A stretch of DNA of 64,000 nucleotides from Calycina herbarum (taxonomy: Eukaryota > Ascomycota > Leotiomycetes > Helotiales > Pezizellaceae): positions 248,001 to 312,000 of the forward strand of contig LLEY01000061.1 in the NCBI GenBank assembly GCA_001414485.1, in the 5' to 3' direction. The notes below the pieces were generated by a model. It searched no databases. It worked only from the letters and a program-made list of their open reading frames with translations, and was not told the origin of the DNA. A program made the position numbers and the translations under genes. Each line of letters starts with the position of its first letter. Within the stretch, counting starts at the first letter, position 1. Of the stretch, positions 43,760-54,757 are shown in pieces.

Positions 43760-45451
43760 ATGTCATCTCCCACGCACCACCACCGCCTGCAACCATTGGT
43801 TGCAGAAGTAGGAAGAAGAGGATTAATTGATATCGATGGTTTGATGAAAGCTCTGAAAGAAGCAGAGCTAGAGCAAAGAACAGGATCAATCCTGCATAGA
43901 AGAGGCGCCCTCAAATACTCTCAAGGGCTTCAACCGCCACCCCAAGTCCCACCACCTTCAAACGTAATGGCACACGATGAGATTCCTCACGAGGCGTTGA
44001 AGATCCTTGAGAAATTCAACAGATTAGCAACAACATCCGCCAACAACCAACCTGGGGCAAAGGAGCTGCTTTTTGGAGCTGTGTTACAAGTTGGAGACAG
44101 TTTTGGAGAGTCCCGATGACTTCATCCAGAAGATTCGAGCGGAGGTAACCTTTTTCTCCTCCGTTTCGCTGGGAATTACAATGCTAATAGTTTTACTAGC
44201 CAACTAGATATACCTCTATCAAGATTGCACTCGACCTTGGGTTTTTCGAGATGCTTACCGAGAAACCCATCGATGCTGGGACTCTGGCATCTAAGTGCGA
44301 TGCAGATAAACTGCTGGTTTGTACGTAGGTCTAATTGCTTTCATGAAACTCTAACTGATTCTCCTCCTTTTCACAGCTCGAATTATGAAACACTTGGGAA
44401 CCTCTAACATCGTGGTGGAAGTTGGAAATGATACATACAAAGCAACACCTCTTTCAGTTGCTCTTGCAGATCCCGAGAACAAAGCAGTGATCAATTTCTC
44501 GTAAGTGGATTCCCTCCATGAGAAAAGATAAACTGACCACCTTTGCACAGCTATGAAGTTGTAAATCCTATTTTCCAATCCCTCCCGACCTACCTCGCAA
44601 TGACAGAATACTCGTCTGACCCAAATGCCGCGATTTCCGCCTTCCAATTTGCTCATAAGACCCATCTCAAGATGTTCCCTTGGCTCCAGGCTCACCCACA
44701 ACATATGGCAAGCTTCCAGGCTCTGATGGACTCTCGGTATACAAACCCACGAACCTGGTTTGATGTTTACCCGGTTAAGGAGCGCATTCTCAAGGATCTC
44801 CATCTTTACTTTCAAATTCAACCCAGACCAACAAAGGATAGTGATGTGGTGCTTGTAGACGTCGGTGGAGGTACCGGGAAAGATCTTCTGCGATTCGCAG
44901 AGAAGTTGTTCCCCTTGTGGGCGGAGATTCTTGCTACACGGGAAATGGAGCTTCCCATGGAAAGACCGAGATTTGTCCTACAGGATCTTCCAGAGGTACT
45001 TGAGAAGGCAGATGCCCAGCTTCTCGCGTACAATAACATCGAGCTCCTGAATCATGATTTTTTCTATCCCAATCCAATCAAAGGTGATTTCCCCTGTTCC
45101 CTCCTCCAGGGTGATGATTGCTAACACTTTGCAATAGGTGCTCGAGCCTATTACTTACACGCCATTCTCCACGATTGGGACGATAAGGAATGTACTAAGA
45201 TTTTGGAAAACATTGGAAAGGCAATGAAGCGTGGATGGTCTCGCCTCCTTTTGCAAGAATGGGTTATTCCCAGCTCCGGCGCCAATTTCCGTGCGACGAG
45301 AACAGATATTGCCATGATGGCTTTGAATTCGGCTAAGGAGAGAACTGTGGCTCAATGGGATATCCTCTTGGCGGGCGCTGGATTGAAGATCGTGAAGATC
45401 TACGAGATTGATCGGGGTTTTGAGAGCTTGATTGAGGCGGAATTGGCATGA
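43760..45451 (+). CDS. SAM-dependent O-methyltransferase (plant/fungal COMT type) with a frameshift in exon 1
   Basis: Exons by splice sites and frame: 43760-44144, 44200-44320, 44377-44500, 44551-45083 and 45138-45451; exons 2-5 join cleanly. The N-terminal helical part starts MSSPTHHHRLQPLVAEV. The winged-helix segment ARIM/SRIMKHLGTSNIVVEV is followed by the SAM motif VVLVDVGGGTGKDLLRFAEK, RFVLQDLPEVL, and the catalytic region ARAYYLHAILHDWDDKE with the His-Asp pair. In exon 1 the frame reading KELLFGAVLQVG must shift by one base (near 44085) to reach KLETVLESPDDFIQKIRAE, which exon 2 continues. No intron explains this, so the gene is broken, or the assembly has a one-base error. Substrates of such enzymes are phenolic or polyketide compounds; no core synthase adjoins it. 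Confidence 0.8.
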
Positions 45452-46380
45452 TGGCTTTGGCATTGATGCGCTTTGGTGATCACCCTGAGCGATAACAATG
45501 AAATGATGCGGAATCATGGTCTGGATGGCATCCATCGTTTTCTAATTCTCTGGATTTCTAGTAAATAAAGACCATAGACTCTAGAGAAATTGATACTTTG
45601 AAAGCCTGTAAGTTTTGGTGTTGATGTTATGCGAAATGTGGAGCGAAAACCGGAGGAGGCTAGAAATACCCCTGTAACATTTTGATGAGGCTAACCTACT
45701 GTACATCCCCAACCTCCCTTTTGTTTTGAAATAGCACAAATACCTCCAAGGTGCAGATATCACTTCCAGCACGGGTGAAAACACCACAGAAACCAGGAGG
45801 CATGTGCCAAAATCGGGCGTTGCTGCCCCTAAAACAACGTGCAATTGAAAACACTGTTAGTATTGCCTGAATGCCCTGGAATTTGTAGCCTGATGACTGA
45901 TTTATCTGCAGAACTGCTCCAGCCCACCAGACGATCACCGCAACTCCTCTTCCTGCCATTCCGAATTGCAAAACAGTGCGAACCATAACCAAAGCCCTAT
46001 AGCAATTCAAAGATTGTCTCATGGGTAACAAGCACACTGCTAGCACCTACACGCGGGGCCAATGGCTACAAGCGTACCAAATCTAAGCATTGAATAACTT
46101 CAATCAATTGGCAATGAATGAAGGATGTGGTGGGATGGCAATCGATTTCACATACATACGCATCTGAATCAATGGCAGGTTTCGAGGCCTCCCATCAGAA
46201 ATATTTGAAGAGCACCCATGGAGGCGATATTGAGTTGCAGATAGTATGGTTGGTCCTTTGATGTTCCTCGGTGGCAAGTCCAAGATGAGTTGGGAGAAGG
46301 CATCTCTTTGAAGTACTGAGCAGACTGCCATTATTGCCAAACCCCCTTTCCATTTCATTCTCAGAATATTTTCGAAACTA
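45452..46380. other. Convergent intergenic region
   Basis: This lies between the ends of the O-methyltransferase (+) and amidohydrolase (-) genes. A hydrophobic 116-codon frame on - (45696-46046) has no family resemblance and no supporting splice structure. It may be chance. Confidence 0.5.
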
Positions 46381-47969
46381 TTATTTCAAGGGCCATCCCC
46401 CTTTGACTTTTTCTGTCAATCCAGCCCTCCAAACGACATCTCGTCCCCTCTTCTCGGCATCTTTCCAAACTTCCTCCTCATTCATGGTCATTAACTTCCC
46501 TCCTCTTACAACTTCCTTTCCATCTACGACGACCATTTCGACATCTCTGCCAGTAACGGAATAAACCACAGCGCTGACTGGGTTGAACCATGGTTGTAGG
46601 TGAACCTTCCTAGTATCAATAACCACGAAATCCGCCTTCTTTCCTATGGCCAAACTTCCTGTATCTTTCTCCAGTCCCAGAGCTTTCGCTCCATTGATTG
46701 TCGCCATCTCCAGAACCTGTTCGGCAGATATTATAGTAGGGTTATAAGATATGGCTTTATGGATAATACCCGCCAATTTCATTTCTTGGAGAAGATCGTT
46801 CGTATTATTGCAAGGGGCACCATCGGTTCCGAGTCCAACATTGACTCCCGAGGAAAGAAGAGAAGGAAGACGGCATATTCCAGAGGCGAGTTTGGCATTT
46901 GATGTTGGACAATGGGCAACATGAGTGCCAGTCTCTGCGAGTGCCGCAATGTCGCTATCGTCAAGATGAACCATATGAACCAGCACGGTTTTCGGACCCA
47001 GTAGACCAACAGATTGGCAGTATGACATTGGCGTGTGGTTTTGGGAATCGAAGAATTCTCGATCAGCACGCACTTCGGCGCAATGCATGGTTATCGGGAT
47101 ATTCTTCAGCCTTGAGATGGATGTCATCTCCTTGTACAAAGCGTCGGATACACTTCGAAATTTAGTGATGAAGTTAAAAGATTTCTCCGGGGCTTGGTAG
47201 TACTCACCCACCAGGAGTCCTCGCCCCAAACCAGACCCGGATTCGATCATCTGCTTTCTTATCCCATTTCTCCCACATCTTCATAGCACCAACAAGCGAT
47301 ATCTCACGATCTTCGACGAGGCCTGGATGCATAGCCCACGCAGAGTCCTTCGCGTATGTTGCAATGTCCATGACGATCTTCCCAAGGCAACCACGAATAC
47401 CACTCTCTTCAACGGCTTTACACAGTCCATCGAATCCATATCGATCAGCAAACTGAAATCGCCGTCAATTGAAGGTGTTCTAAGTGGAAAGGGAAGTACA
47501 CCCACCATACTTTCGAGAAAGCATGTTGTTCCACTCAACAGCATCTCTGCAATGCTGCTTCTTGCAGCGGCGTATCCATCTTCGACTGTGAAGTTACCTT
47601 GGAGCACCCAGATTCTTTCACACAACCAAGAGACGAGCTCCAAATCATCCGCGGCACCTGTTTTACGGAATTTCCAAGATCAGTAAGTATGTCTCTCCGC
47701 CTGTTAAACATTATGTGATGTTCCAAGTGGGACTTACCCCTCAACAATGTTTGGGCAGTGTGCATATGAGTACTGATAAGCCCGGGAATCATTATTCTCC
47801 CAGATAAATCGACCAATTCTTCGGTTGGGTACTTTTCTGAGAGCTGCTTTGCAGTCCCTATGTCATCAATTTTGTTTTCACGAACAAGGATACCGCCATC
47901 GAGGAATACATCTCGGCTGTCGTTAATGGTTATAATAGTTGCGTGGAGATAGAGCATTTTGATAGACAT
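46381..47969 (-). CDS. Amidohydrolase of the chlorohydrolase/adenosine-type deaminase group
   Basis: Four exons, 47969-47738, 47657-47506, 47452-47208 and 47152-46381, give 466 aa. The metal-binding set of this superfamily is intact: ISTHMHTAQ (H-x-H), ITMHCAE (His), AHCPTSNAKL (His) and GLGTDGAPCNN (Asp). RTPGGVSDALYKEM across intron 3 and the C-terminal MVVVDGKEVVRGG are also typical. Relatives hydrolyse amino or chloro groups from purines, S-adenosylhomocysteine, methylthioadenosine or triazines; the substrate here cannot be chosen. No signal peptide is seen, so it is probably cytosolic. Its neighbour upstream is a class II aldolase on the same strand, which may or may not be functionally linked. 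Confidence 0.92.
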
Positions 47970-48333
47970 CAACTAGGTTGAACAGAGCCTTGGGAGGGAA
48001 ACGCTCAAAGATAGAAAAGTTCAATTAAGAAGCGTTGATTGAAGAATCCAAATATATCACCATTTCAATAGATTGAAAAGGCAGGAAAATCTTCCCCTCT
48101 CCGGTATCAATTGATGTGAGGGTCGCTAAGAGGAGATACGAGGATCACGGCGTGTTCCGATATCGTTTCTAATTTGCTACGCTCACTGCAACCCTACGGG
48201 TCGTAGCGAATAAAAAGTAAGAAGTCAAGCCTCCAATATGTGGGGGAAAAAGAAAACATCATTCCTTGATAAGAGAATACTAAAAGATGGTCTTCTCAGA
48301 TAAGTTACGATATCCTTATTATGAAACGCGACA
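47970..48333. other. Short intergenic spacer
   Basis: 364 bases hold the promoter of the amidohydrolase gene and the 3' flank of the aldolase gene. Nothing else was seen. Confidence 0.5.
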
Positions 48334-49427
48334 CTAATTCAAAAATTCTCCCTTGGTTTTCTTCAGCATATTAGTGTAGTATGGCTGAAAATTGAGCCAT
48401 CCTCTGTGCCTTGTTCCAATGCGTTGCTCCGTGAAAAATGCAGTCTCATGGTCAACCAATTTGGGCTGATTTCCTGTGCCAGCCGCCGCGGCATCAATCA
48501 TCAATTGTGCTCGACAGCACCTATCAAAGCACAAAAACCAATAGGCAGCCTCATCAATGGTCTCACCAACCGACAACAGGCCATGATTTTGGAGAATTGC
48601 GACCTTATCCTGCGGTCGCAGAACAGCAGCAATGGCCTTTCCCTCATCGGAAGAAAGCACAACTCCGCCATAGTCTGGATTGACAACATGCGTTCCGTAA
48701 AAACGCAAAGAGTCTTGCATGATAGGTGGAAGAGGCTTGCCGAAGACGCTGTAGGCTTTTCCAGCAATTGAGTGTGCATGACATACAGCGTTAATCTGGG
48801 GATGGGCTTTATGGATTTCGGAATGGATGGAAAAGCCAGCTGCGTTGATAGCATGATCCCCCACAATGACTTCCGCATCTTCGTTCACACAGACAACTAG
48901 CGGATGATCTCGGAGTCAGTATTGCCATTTTTGGAAGTATGTCTGAAGAGGAAATAGCGTCTTAATCCTCCTAAAAACAACCTGAAGGAGGAAGAGATAA
49001 CTCCGAGAATACCCACGATCGGAAACTGTGACGTCCTCGAAATGCATGCAATATCTATTTGTTTATTAGAAAACCAAACCACAACATCATTACAACGAAT
49101 CACTCACGGATTGATCCAAAAGTAATGGGGATTGATGGGGTCTCGTAGGCTCATGTGCCCAGCCACACCCTCATCGAAACCGTTGGCAGCAAAGACCCGG
49201 AAAGCACAAGCGAGGTGCTCTTTGCAGTATTTTTGTTCTTCTTCTTTGCTTTTGAATTTTGGGATATCTGGTACTGCACTTTCTCCGTTCTTTTTGACTG
49301 CACCAACGGCCATGGATTTCATGTCCGTACCTTTGGTGTTGAAGATGGCGGATTTGGCATCGAATGTTGCAGTTGCCGGGGCTTCCGCGGTCTTCTCGCC
49401 AGCTGTAGGTGTTGCTGATGGGGCCAT
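48334..49427 (-). CDS. Class II aldolase/adducin-domain protein
   Basis: Three exons, 49427-49108, 49054-49017 (38 nt) and 48896-48334, give 306 aa. The N-terminal ~70 residues are Ala/Thr- and Lys/Glu-rich. The domain then reads ACAFRVFAANGFDEGVAGHM and SLRDPINPHYFWINP, exon 2 supplies YCMHFEDVTVSD, and exon 3 gives LVCVNEDAEVIVGDHAINAA, VCHAHSIAGKAYSVFG (zinc His pair) and VAILQNHGLLSVG (third His). Fungal members may act on sugar-phosphate-like substrates, but function is mostly unknown. Intron 1 (49055-49107) is at the usual family position. Intron 2 (48897-49016) is related in sequence to an intron in the 2EXR paralogue at 8.1 kb. Confidence 0.9.
48897..49016 (-). mobile_element. Introner-like element, copy 2 (120-nt intron in the aldolase gene)
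   Basis: On - the intron starts GTGGGTATTC and ends CATCCGCTAG. Removing it joins GAT-C to TT-GTC, giving the conserved SDLVCVNED. It matches the 157-nt intron at 8091-8247 along its length, except for a gap of about 37 bases. Near its ends, TCTCGGAGT and ACTCCGAGA can pair (9 bp), and inside, TCCTCCT and AGGAGGA can pair (7 bp), so the RNA could fold with the splice sites drawn together. Confidence 0.75.
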
Positions 49428-49953
49428 GGTGTTTGGAGACGTTGCTTCTTGGAGTTTGAGGGATTTTGCTGAAGAAAGTTGGGCTATTTAGGTTTTGAGT
49501 GTACGATGTGTAGGACAACCCCACTCTGGTATATCACATCATCCAACTTTGGTGTCAACACAAAGGTGGGGAACAACCCTGCAATGTCCTTCCTCGTCCA
49601 TACAAAACATTAGAATTCGTAAACCTGGCTGGGAGTGTCCAGTCAGGGAGTACAATACGCGGGGAAGCTACCAATGAGCACCACCCTAAAAAGAAAAACA
49701 TGTGGGATAAGTACATTCATTGATAAGGAAGGAGGAGGTTCGGGAGGCTTGAACTTCTAGAGCGCTTTCACAATTTCATAAAGAATTTGAGGAAGTTCAC
49801 CTCCTCGCTTCTATGCCGTACTTTTCTCCTCTCGGAGAATGCTATTCAACTATTGACATTGCATTTGCGAAAGTATGCGAAGTAAGAGCTACTTGGGAAC
49901 GGACAATAGAGCAGATACTACGGTGTTGCATAACAATTTCAAAAGGCAAAAAT
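49428..49953. other. Intergenic spacer
   Basis: This is the promoter of the aldolase gene and the 3' flank of the exonuclease-like gene. A CT-rich pattern on the - strand precedes the aldolase start. Nothing else was seen. Confidence 0.45.
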
Positions 49954-50637
49954 CTAATGCATCTTCGAACCAAAAAAAAGCAGATACTCAAAATCCAAAG
50001 ACAACTCCCGGTCCCACAACGTTGGCATGTACTGGACACCTTGGATACAATACAGTTTTACAATCTCTGGCAATGGTCGAGCATTGAATACCTCATAGCT
50101 CCTGCTACGTTCAGGTGCAACAAGCTCCAAACCTTTCTCCTTGATCTCCTTCCATATCTTCTTGTCGGCTTCGTTCAATTCCAGGTCCAAATTCACGCAC
50201 TTAGCCAGGCCATTTACACGACGCTTTCTGTATGCCGGTCGGCCGGAGAGCTCCATGAGTTGAAGGTCTTGAACTCCCCCTAGTTTGATGCCAAAATGAG
50301 CATACAATGCGTCGGAGTCACGCCGAATATCGAAGATGACTTTGGGGATTGTTGCAGCTTCCAAGATTGACTCAAGCGTTTCGCCAGTTGACCCAGCAGT
50401 AGAGAAGGATGTTACTTCAAGGGTGTGAGCATCGATGAGGTGAGTGATGTTGGTTGGATAAACAAGAATCTGAAGTATCGAGCTAGTGCCGAAACGAGAA
50501 AGTTTGACTCCTTCAAGGTCGATATATATTGCTGGTGGATTGATGGGAAGTCCAACGATGGAATCGATAAGTCTGGCCACGGCAGCAGTTGTGTCGACGA
50601 GAACGGGTGCATCTTGAGAAGACTGAATAGCAGCCAT
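49954..50637 (-). CDS. 3'-5' exonuclease-like domain protein (DEDD type), possibly truncated
   Basis: An open frame of 227 aa from MAAIQSSQDAPVLVDTTAAV. Blocks AIYIDLEGVKLSRFGTSSIL (Exo I, D-x-E), KVIFDIRRDSDALYAHFGIK (Exo II, with Asp) and YCIQGVQYMPTLW (Exo III region, where relatives have an Asp one residue from the Tyr; here Gly is present) mark a fungal 3'-5' exonuclease-like protein. The family usually continues 30-60 residues past YMPTLW; here the frame ends soon after, next to a run of eight T/A bases near 49972. That suggests a truncating indel, or a missed 3' exon. The altered Exo III residue argues against full nuclease activity. No signal peptide. Confidence 0.75.
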   Translation of the reverse strand: MAAIQSSQDAPVLVDTTAAVARLIDSIVGLPINPPAIYIDLEGVKLSRFGTSSILQILVYPTNITHLIDAHTLEVTSFSTAGSTGETLESILEAATIPKVIFDIRRDSDALYAHFGIKLGGVQDLQLMELSGRPAYRKRRVNGLAKCVNLDLELNEADKKIWKEIKEKGLELVAPERSRSYEVFNARPLPEIVKLYCIQGVQYMPTLWDRELSLDFEYLLFFGSKMH

Positions 50638-52042
50638 AACTTTGGAAAACGTGTTAGCTAACTGAACATAGGATGTATCAAGTCCCCATTGGACAAAACT
50701 CACTATGGGAAGTTGGAGGGTTGAGTGTCGATTTGACCATACAATTTTGACAAGATTCCAGCTTCGTTCTCACATACTTGAGAGGATGTCTTTGGAGATG
50801 AAAAATTTAAAATAAAGTAGGAGAGCTCCTAGATATACCGCAAGAGCTGATGGTTCCAGAGTACTCCCGAACTAGATGGCAAGCCCTGAGCTACATTCCC
50901 ATTGGGAAAACTACTTGTTTGGCCTCAATGCCAAAAAACTGTGCTGCATAAAGCCGAAATTTGAACTGGTGAGGAATGCGAGAACGCTAACAGAGACCAA
51001 TCATTTGAACAAGACATGGAACAACTGGTACTGTTGTTCATCCATTTCGCAATCCGAGAAACAATGTATCGAATGGTGACGAGTAAGCAGATATTCATCA
51101 AATATTCAAGCACCTTGCCGTTATTCTGAATCGCAGCTCGAAACAGAAGCCCCACTGCAACCTGTCAATTATTAGCATTGTTGTACAGTATCACTGGGAG
51201 GATCTGCAAAGAGCCGCAGCGCACGAGGTCATGCATCCTCAACGAGATCGGTGCATCGCTTGGTGCGACAACAAACGACGATGAGCACTGGAAGTTAGCA
51301 AGTGGTTGGATGTCAGTTTAACTCAACATTTTCAAGGTATGTGGTATTGTGACTGAGAATTGTTTCTAGATATGTCGCAAGCCCGAGGTTGACTAGAATG
51401 TTTTTGATGCCTAGGATGGCTGAGAAGTTGTAGTCGAGGCGGGTCAAGGTCCAGGCCGACCGACATCGAAGGCCACCCGCAGAGGAAGGAGCGACTATTG
51501 AATTTTTGATTCGACTTGTTTTTCAAGCCTCTATCTATCTTATATAGTATACCACTCTTTGTTATCTAATTTTCCACTGTCAAGTGCTAAAGTTAGCGGC
51601 TTTGATACTATTTTAATTTTAAAAATAGTCTTTAAATTATTAGCTATTACTAGTTTTTATAAAAAGTATTAATATTAGACTATAAGACTTTTACTATTAG
51701 ATTTTCTACTAAGTTATATAGAAAACTAATATAATACTTTTAATTTAGATTATAGTTTCTATTAGTATTAGAAGTTTAAATAAGTAACTAGTTTATAAAG
51801 AACTACCATGGCGCAGGAAATATTCAAACTGCAGAGCCGAATTACCAACTCATGATCCGATGAGAGCTCAAGGCGCAACCCATACGAAACATACTTATAC
51901 TAGTATATTCCCACTTCCAAATCTATACAAGAAGCAAGCACGCCTTCTCTACAACTCCTTTCAACAACTTTGTTTCTTTATTCTGAAAAACTTTCAATCA
52001 ATTTTATTTTTTCTCACTCGAGAACCACTCCTTACCACAAGA
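50638..52042. other. Intergenic, 1.4 kb, with a small AT-rich relic
   Basis: Bases 51590-51800 are extremely AT-rich with TA steps throughout, like the RIP-mutated block at the right end, so a decayed transposon fragment is likely. The rest has no recognisable gene. A CT/AC-rich stretch before 52043 is the promoter of the lectin gene. Confidence 0.6.
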
Positions 52043-52586
52043 ATGCATTTCAACCCCTCCTTCCTCATTTTCTCCGCATTCTCTGTTACAACTGTTACAG
52101 CGGAGTTTCTCAAGACATGCAGTTCCCCGACACTGGAGAATGGAATTGCTTATCAGGGCGTCCTGACATCAATCTGTGAGAACGGCAACTACCATGGAAT
52201 AGTCACATCGCTCGATCCCAATACATGCATAAACACTAAAGACGCGAAACTTTATGTGAGATCTTCTCTTTCCTTGTGGTTACTTGATGTGCTAACAAAA
52301 CCTTTAGTGCGGCGGGTAAGCTAAAGAAACACGTTTGGAGTCGAAAGCATACTAATATGTTTCTTATAGGAGTGGTTTCCTGAATACCTGTAACCACGCT
52401 TGGTCGCAGTGTACTGTCGATACGGCTAATGGCGGTGCAATTCTTCATTGTGATTGTGGTAATAAGGACGTTACGCTTGATCTTGGTACGTTTTGAAGAA
52501 GTATAGGTGTGCTTTACTGCTAATTACTTTTTCCTACAGATAAGTGTTTATCCAATCTATCGGGTCGGTTAAGTTGCAATCACTGA
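52043..52586 (+). CDS. Secreted cyanovirin-N homology (CVNH) lectin, with an 8-nt microexon
   Basis: Four exons, 52043-52255, 52308-52315, 52370-52485 and 52540-52586, give 127 aa. MHFNPSFLIFSAFSVTTVTA is a signal peptide. The mature protein shows the two-lobed CVNH pattern: FLKTCSSPTLENG, SICENGNYHGIVTSLDPNTC with INTKDAKLYCGGSGFLNTC, then AILHCDCGNKDVTLDLDKCL with SNLSGRLSCNH. Exon 2 is only TGCGGCGG. It supplies C-G-G of LYCGGSG and keeps the frame; skipping it gives a stop after seven codons. The CVNH fold binds oligomannose sugars, and fungal members are often secreted. The eight Cys in the mature part suggest disulphides. Confidence 0.88.
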
Positions 52587-53330
52587 ATTGTAGATTGGTC
52601 TCGGATTTGTTTGATGGGATTGAGGACTAAAGGAGGAGACATTCCGGGCTTCCGGTTGTGGAATTGTTGCTATGTGTTTGAAACCAATGTGCTTTTAGAG
52701 GAGTATTGATGATCTTGGATCATAGAAATGGTTTCAGTCTACTAGTTCCTAAAAGGATGACAGGTTTTGACATATGTTGACGCATTCCCGGTGCAATAAA
52801 TTATCAATAAAGAAAAAATCATTGAAAGGAGACTTTTTTCTCGCATACCTTCCACTGCTAGTAAGATGACCAGTGAACACGTATTTTCGGTGACTCGTAC
52901 TGGTTTAGTCGCGAATTTGCTACGTTCAGGGTTGTCGAAATCTGTGATCTTTTCTTTTGTATGGACGCATATTATGCCAAGGGTCCAGTTTTTGTCAAGA
53001 TACGACGCCCTCAAGATATCAAGATACCGCCTAGGCTTATACTGAATCGATAAGACTATATAAAGAAATGTAGTAATATATTAAGTTTGGAGTATGAATC
53101 AAGATCCCATAAAGTTTGATGCTATTCATTCAATACTATACTATGCTATTTACTGTTTTGAGCTTTCTTTCATAATATAAGGTATATGTAGAATGATAGC
53201 CTCAATTCTGACACTTGCTATTACTGGGAACCTTTATTGGACAAAGATATCGCTGAGAAGATGTAGTATAGTGAAGATAATGACAATAGTCTGCTAGTGA
53301 AAGCTACAAGTTTGTACCAAAGCTAAAGAC
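52587..53330. other. Intergenic, convergent gene ends
   Basis: This lies between the CVNH lectin (+) and the unknown gene (-). AT-rich 3' flanks; I see nothing else. Confidence 0.5.
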
Positions 53331-54191
53331 CTAGTCTAAACTAGCCATAAAGGTTGCAGCTTTAAATGCCCAAACCCTCGCTTCCTCACTGAGATCACCT
53401 CTCCTCGCGAATTCCTCAAGTTTTGCCTGCCAGAAAGCCCATCTCTCGTTGCATAAATCCGCCGGCCCTGTGTAACCATCCGATTCACCTGGCCTCAACG
53501 CATGATCATCCTTTGTACACCTCAACTCCTTGCCCTGGTTCTTATGATACCATGCCCCAAAACCCGCTATAGCAAGCCTTTCCGTTGTCCACGGCTCGGC
53601 GACTTCTCTTGCGACAAGCAATGAAAGAAATTGGTTCATGCTCAACCATTCCTGTCGTGACCATGTAGAATTCGAGGTCCGCCCGTATCTGGTTTTATAT
53701 TGAAAATCATCTCGTTGCTGGGATAGGAATGTCGGGAATTTGTGCCATGTGAACTCCACGTCGGCGTAGATAATATTGTGGGCTACACATACAGCAGTTG
53801 GCGGAGTTGGCTGATTTCTAAAGGCTTCCATGAGCTCTACCAGGCGTTCGATCCATGGGTGGTCATATTGCAGTTGTTCTACAAAGCTGTATATTTCGCA
53901 GAACATCGTCCAAGGATAGAGTTGTGCTCCCATTGGGTCGTTCCGATCTAAGTCGAGGATAGTTTCGTGCAGTAAAGGCTTGACGAGGTCTAGGGCTACT
54001 TTGTTAGGATCTGACGATGAGTGGAGGTATGCTTTCAATATGGAGAAAGGTGGGGAGGGAGGCTCTGCAAGCTCTTCAGGAGTCGGGTCGGTCTTAAGCA
54101 TGTAGAGTTTTGCAGTTCTTAGGACAGGCACGTTGTCTGATTGAAGAGATTGTTGGGGTGAAAAGTCGATATATGGGGCGGGTTCGTTCAT
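53331..54191 (-). CDS. Uncharacterised fungal protein (DUF3632-like)
   Basis: An intronless frame of 286 aa from MNEPAPYIDFSPQQSLQS. Blocks such as AQLYPWTMFCEIYSFVEQLQ, the Trp-rich centre and AIAGFGAWYHKNQGKELRCT, and the ending DLCNERWAFWQAKLEEFA with LSEEARVWAFKAATFM resemble a fungal-only family of unknown function (DUF3632 as I recall; not checked). No signal peptide or membrane segment. It is the last intact gene before the transposon block. Confidence 0.75.
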   Translation of the reverse strand: MNEPAPYIDFSPQQSLQSDNVPVLRTAKLYMLKTDPTPEELAEPPSPPFSILKAYLHSSSDPNKVALDLVKPLLHETILDLDRNDPMGAQLYPWTMFCEIYSFVEQLQYDHPWIERLVELMEAFRNQPTPPTAVCVAHNIIYADVEFTWHKFPTFLSQQRDDFQYKTRYGRTSNSTWSRQEWLSMNQFLSLLVAREVAEPWTTERLAIAGFGAWYHKNQGKELRCTKDDHALRPGESDGYTGPADLCNERWAFWQAKLEEFARRGDLSEEARVWAFKAATFMASLD

Positions 54192-54757
54192 TGCGAATTT
54201 ATTGAATGAGTGAGCGAACGATGAATTAATTTGAGCGAAGAATATTTAAGACAGTTTTGTTGTTGAATTTCAGCGAAATATTGGAGAATTAAACTTGAGG
54301 ACAGTCTTTCTTTTGAAGTGTTAGCGCGCTTACATTTTCACGTAACGGTGTTGGTTGTTGGTACATGCTGGTTGGTACAGTCGCAAACCCTAGAAATAGT
54401 TTTACGAGTTTCTTGGTATGATACAAATTACGGCATCGAACAATTAATGCAATGGAGACACCGAGTCTCGAAGTAAAATTGCTATTTGCATTTTCTCTGT
54501 TGCTCAATGTGGAGGGAAGCACGTTTCCAAATTATTTTCGGGGATGCAACCCATCTGCTTCCCAACCACCCCTGCAATTTCAAAACATTTTCTCCAACTA
54601 CCCTAACGTTATTTCCTCAGGGTCTACAGCTGACCGGGCTGTTTTTGTATAGGGCACGTGATCAAAATAAGTAACGCGGGCTAGCTGTAGAACCATTTTC
54701 TACATCTGACTTAGATTTCTTAAACTTAGGAAAGAACGCGTCCTCAGGCCTGCTACA
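54192..54757. other. Boundary between genic and transposon-rich DNA
   Basis: This is the promoter of the preceding - strand gene. Base composition is still mixed. From about 54660 onward the sequence becomes relic-like, with many TAG and TA steps. Confidence 0.5.

Noticed and set aside
45696..46046. Hydrophobic 116-codon - strand frame
   Set aside because: No recognisable transmembrane family and it sits between two convergent gene ends; probably chance.
48897..49103. Frame reading through the two aldolase introns as a small protein
   Set aside because: Its sequence resembles the 2EXR paralogue's intron only because both are copies of one element; the aldolase reading requires splicing here.
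43700..49427. Secondary-metabolite gene cluster around the O-methyltransferase
   Set aside because: No polyketide synthase, peptide synthetase, terpene synthase or transporter is nearby, and the methyltransferase itself carries a frameshift.
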